Assembly (NCBI GenBank): GCA_029846755.1
Contig: JARWBI010000002.1
Location: 310,001-374,000, forward strand
Source: Falsirhodobacter flavus
GTDB taxonomy: Bacteria; Pseudomonadota; Alphaproteobacteria; Rhodobacterales; Rhodobacteraceae
Direction: 5' to 3'
Length of the DNA: 64,000 nucleotides
Positions within the stretch are counted from its first letter, which is position 1. Every line of letters starts with the position of its first letter. The translations under genes were made by a program, and so were the position numbers. Under the pieces are notes generated by a model, which was given only the letters and a program-made list of their open reading frames with translations, did not search any database and was not told the DNA's origin. This document shows positions 63,333-64,000 of the stretch, piece by piece.

Positions 63333-64000
63333 TTATTCCCGTGTCAGCGCCTCCACCGGGTCCAGCCGCGATGCGGCGCGGGCGGGCAGAAAGCCGAAGG
63401 TGATGCCGATGATTGTCGAAGACGCCACCGCCGCCACGATGGAGGCGGTGGAATAGACCAGCGCGAAATCCGCCGATATGGCGCGGATCGCCTGCCCCAT
63501 GCCCAGCGCCAGCAGGATGCCCAGCACCCCGCCGATCAGGCAGACCAGCACCGCTTCGATCAGGAACTGGGTGATGATGTCGCCCTGCCTTGCACCCACG
63601 GCGATGCGCACGCCGATCTCTTTCGTGCGTTCGGTGACCGAGACCAGCATGATGTTCATCACCCCCACCCCGCCGACCAGGAGCGAGATCACCGCGATGC
63701 CCGACACCAGCAGCGTCAGCGTCTGCGTCGTGGCGGTGATGGTCTGCCGGATCGTGTCGGTGTTGGTCAGGAAGAAATCCTGCTTGCCGTGGCGGGTGGT
63801 CAGAAGCTGGGTGATGAGCGCCTCTGCCGTTGCCATTTCGAAATCGTCGGCGACGCGGACGGAAATGGTGTTGACGTAATCCTGCCCCGACACCCGCGCC
63901 ATCGCGGTGGTATAGGGAATGAACATGGTCAACGCCGAACGCGGACCGAAGCTGACGCCCGACGCCTCGACCACGCCGACGATGCGGACGGGCACGCGGC
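63333..64000 (-). CDS. MacB-type ABC permease, C-terminal part (5' end outside window)
   Basis: The minus-strand frame enters from the right edge and ends at 63333, giving about 222 residues. It shows the end of a MacB periplasmic domain followed by three spans with the FtsX signature: [33 protein letters not shown] and [20 protein letters not shown]. MacB links ATP hydrolysis in the cytoplasm to periplasmic export through TolC. The ATPase domain must lie beyond the window. Confidence 0.9.
   Translation of the reverse strand, partial: RVPVRIVGVVEASGVSFGPRSALTMFIPYTTAMARVSGQDYVNTISVRVADDFEMATAEALITQLLTTRHGKQDFFLTNTDTIRQTITATTQTLTLLVSGIAVISLLVGGVGVMNIMLVSVTERTKEIGVRIAVGARQGDIITQFLIEAVLVCLIGGVLGILLALGMGQAIRAISADFALVYSTASIVAAVASSTIIGITFGFLPARAASRLDPVEALTRE

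Noticed and set aside
63314-63337. GGAAC followed by GTT at about EcfG spacing near the MacB-type gene
   Set aside because: The plus-strand orientation points into the 3' end of a minus-strand gene with no plus-strand gene downstream.
1-64000. tRNA or rRNA genes, CRISPR arrays, insertion sequences, prophage or an origin
   Set aside because: Reading both strands I found no cloverleaf-like T-loop motifs, repeat-spacer arrays, transposase or integrase genes, or origin-like repeats.

Overview
The window is high-GC alphaproteobacterial DNA whose gene content and order fit the Rhodobacterales (Rhodobacteraceae/Paracoccaceae group). The markers are purH-lspA-DUF3035 lipoprotein-paired M16 peptidases-mutL, the RsmB/heparinase II-III/purH neighbourhood, a DUF6478-type protein, DUF1674, and a PhyR-NepR-EcfG general stress response locus. 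The genus cannot be fixed from the sequence alone. Genes are densely packed, with many 4-bp ATGA/TTGA couplings. I see no insertion sequences, prophage, CRISPR array, rRNA or tRNA genes.

Layout. 0-2.6 kb: a stress-type membrane protein and a DUF421 protein behind an EcfG-type promoter, then dapE. 2.5-9.3 kb, mostly minus strand: NYN/LOTUS protein, I78 inhibitor-like lipoprotein, cytochrome c', lytic transglycosylase, RNase R and three poorly characterised proteins. 9.3-20.4 kb: housekeeping genes (ilvD, truB, rbfA, dapB, DUF1674, rsmB, heparinase family, purH, lspA). 20.4-26.7 kb: DUF3035 lipoprotein, two M16 peptidases, mutL, a saccharopine-dehydrogenase-like protein and a WGR protein. 26.7-36 kb: a 407-bp AT-richer intergenic region with a CtrA-type site before an exopolysaccharide sugar transferase, a five-gene flagellar block (motB-flgE-flgK-flgL-flgI) and two glycosyltransferases. 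36-43 kb: RND efflux pair, GlcNAc catabolism pair (nagA and a BadF-type kinase) and a PcaB-like lyase. 43.3-45.8 kb: exbB-exbD-tonB-DUF2218. 45.8-54.5 kb: general stress response island. 54.5-56.8 kb: cardiolipin synthase-like and endonuclease/exonuclease/phosphatase genes. 56.9-61.5 kb: ferric-siderophore ABC transporter with a siderophore-interacting reductase. 61.5-64 kb: an ABC exporter and the C-terminus of a MacB-type permease.

The most coherent system is the stress island. Reading both strands by eye, I find seven good matches and one weak match to the alphaproteobacterial EcfG promoter (GGAAC-N16/17-CGTT). They lie directly upstream of nepR-ecfG-histidine kinase, phyR, csbD, an AI-2E-family transporter, a PLDc_N/YqjD-like/YqjE-like/DUF3618 membrane operon, DUF1328, a secreted 164-aa protein and, 46 kb away, glsB-DUF421. 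Three are arranged as back-to-back divergent promoters, and in the phyR/nepR gap the two promoters overlap over the same 32 bp. The locus therefore appears to encode the sigma factor, anti-sigma factor, anti-anti-sigma regulator, a candidate sensor kinase, a degenerate receiver protein and several likely regulon members side by side.

Two separated iron clusters (TonB energiser and siderophore ABC importer) both carry a DUF2218 domain, free-standing in one and fused to the siderophore reductase in the other. All motif calls were made by reading the sequence; no database search was run.
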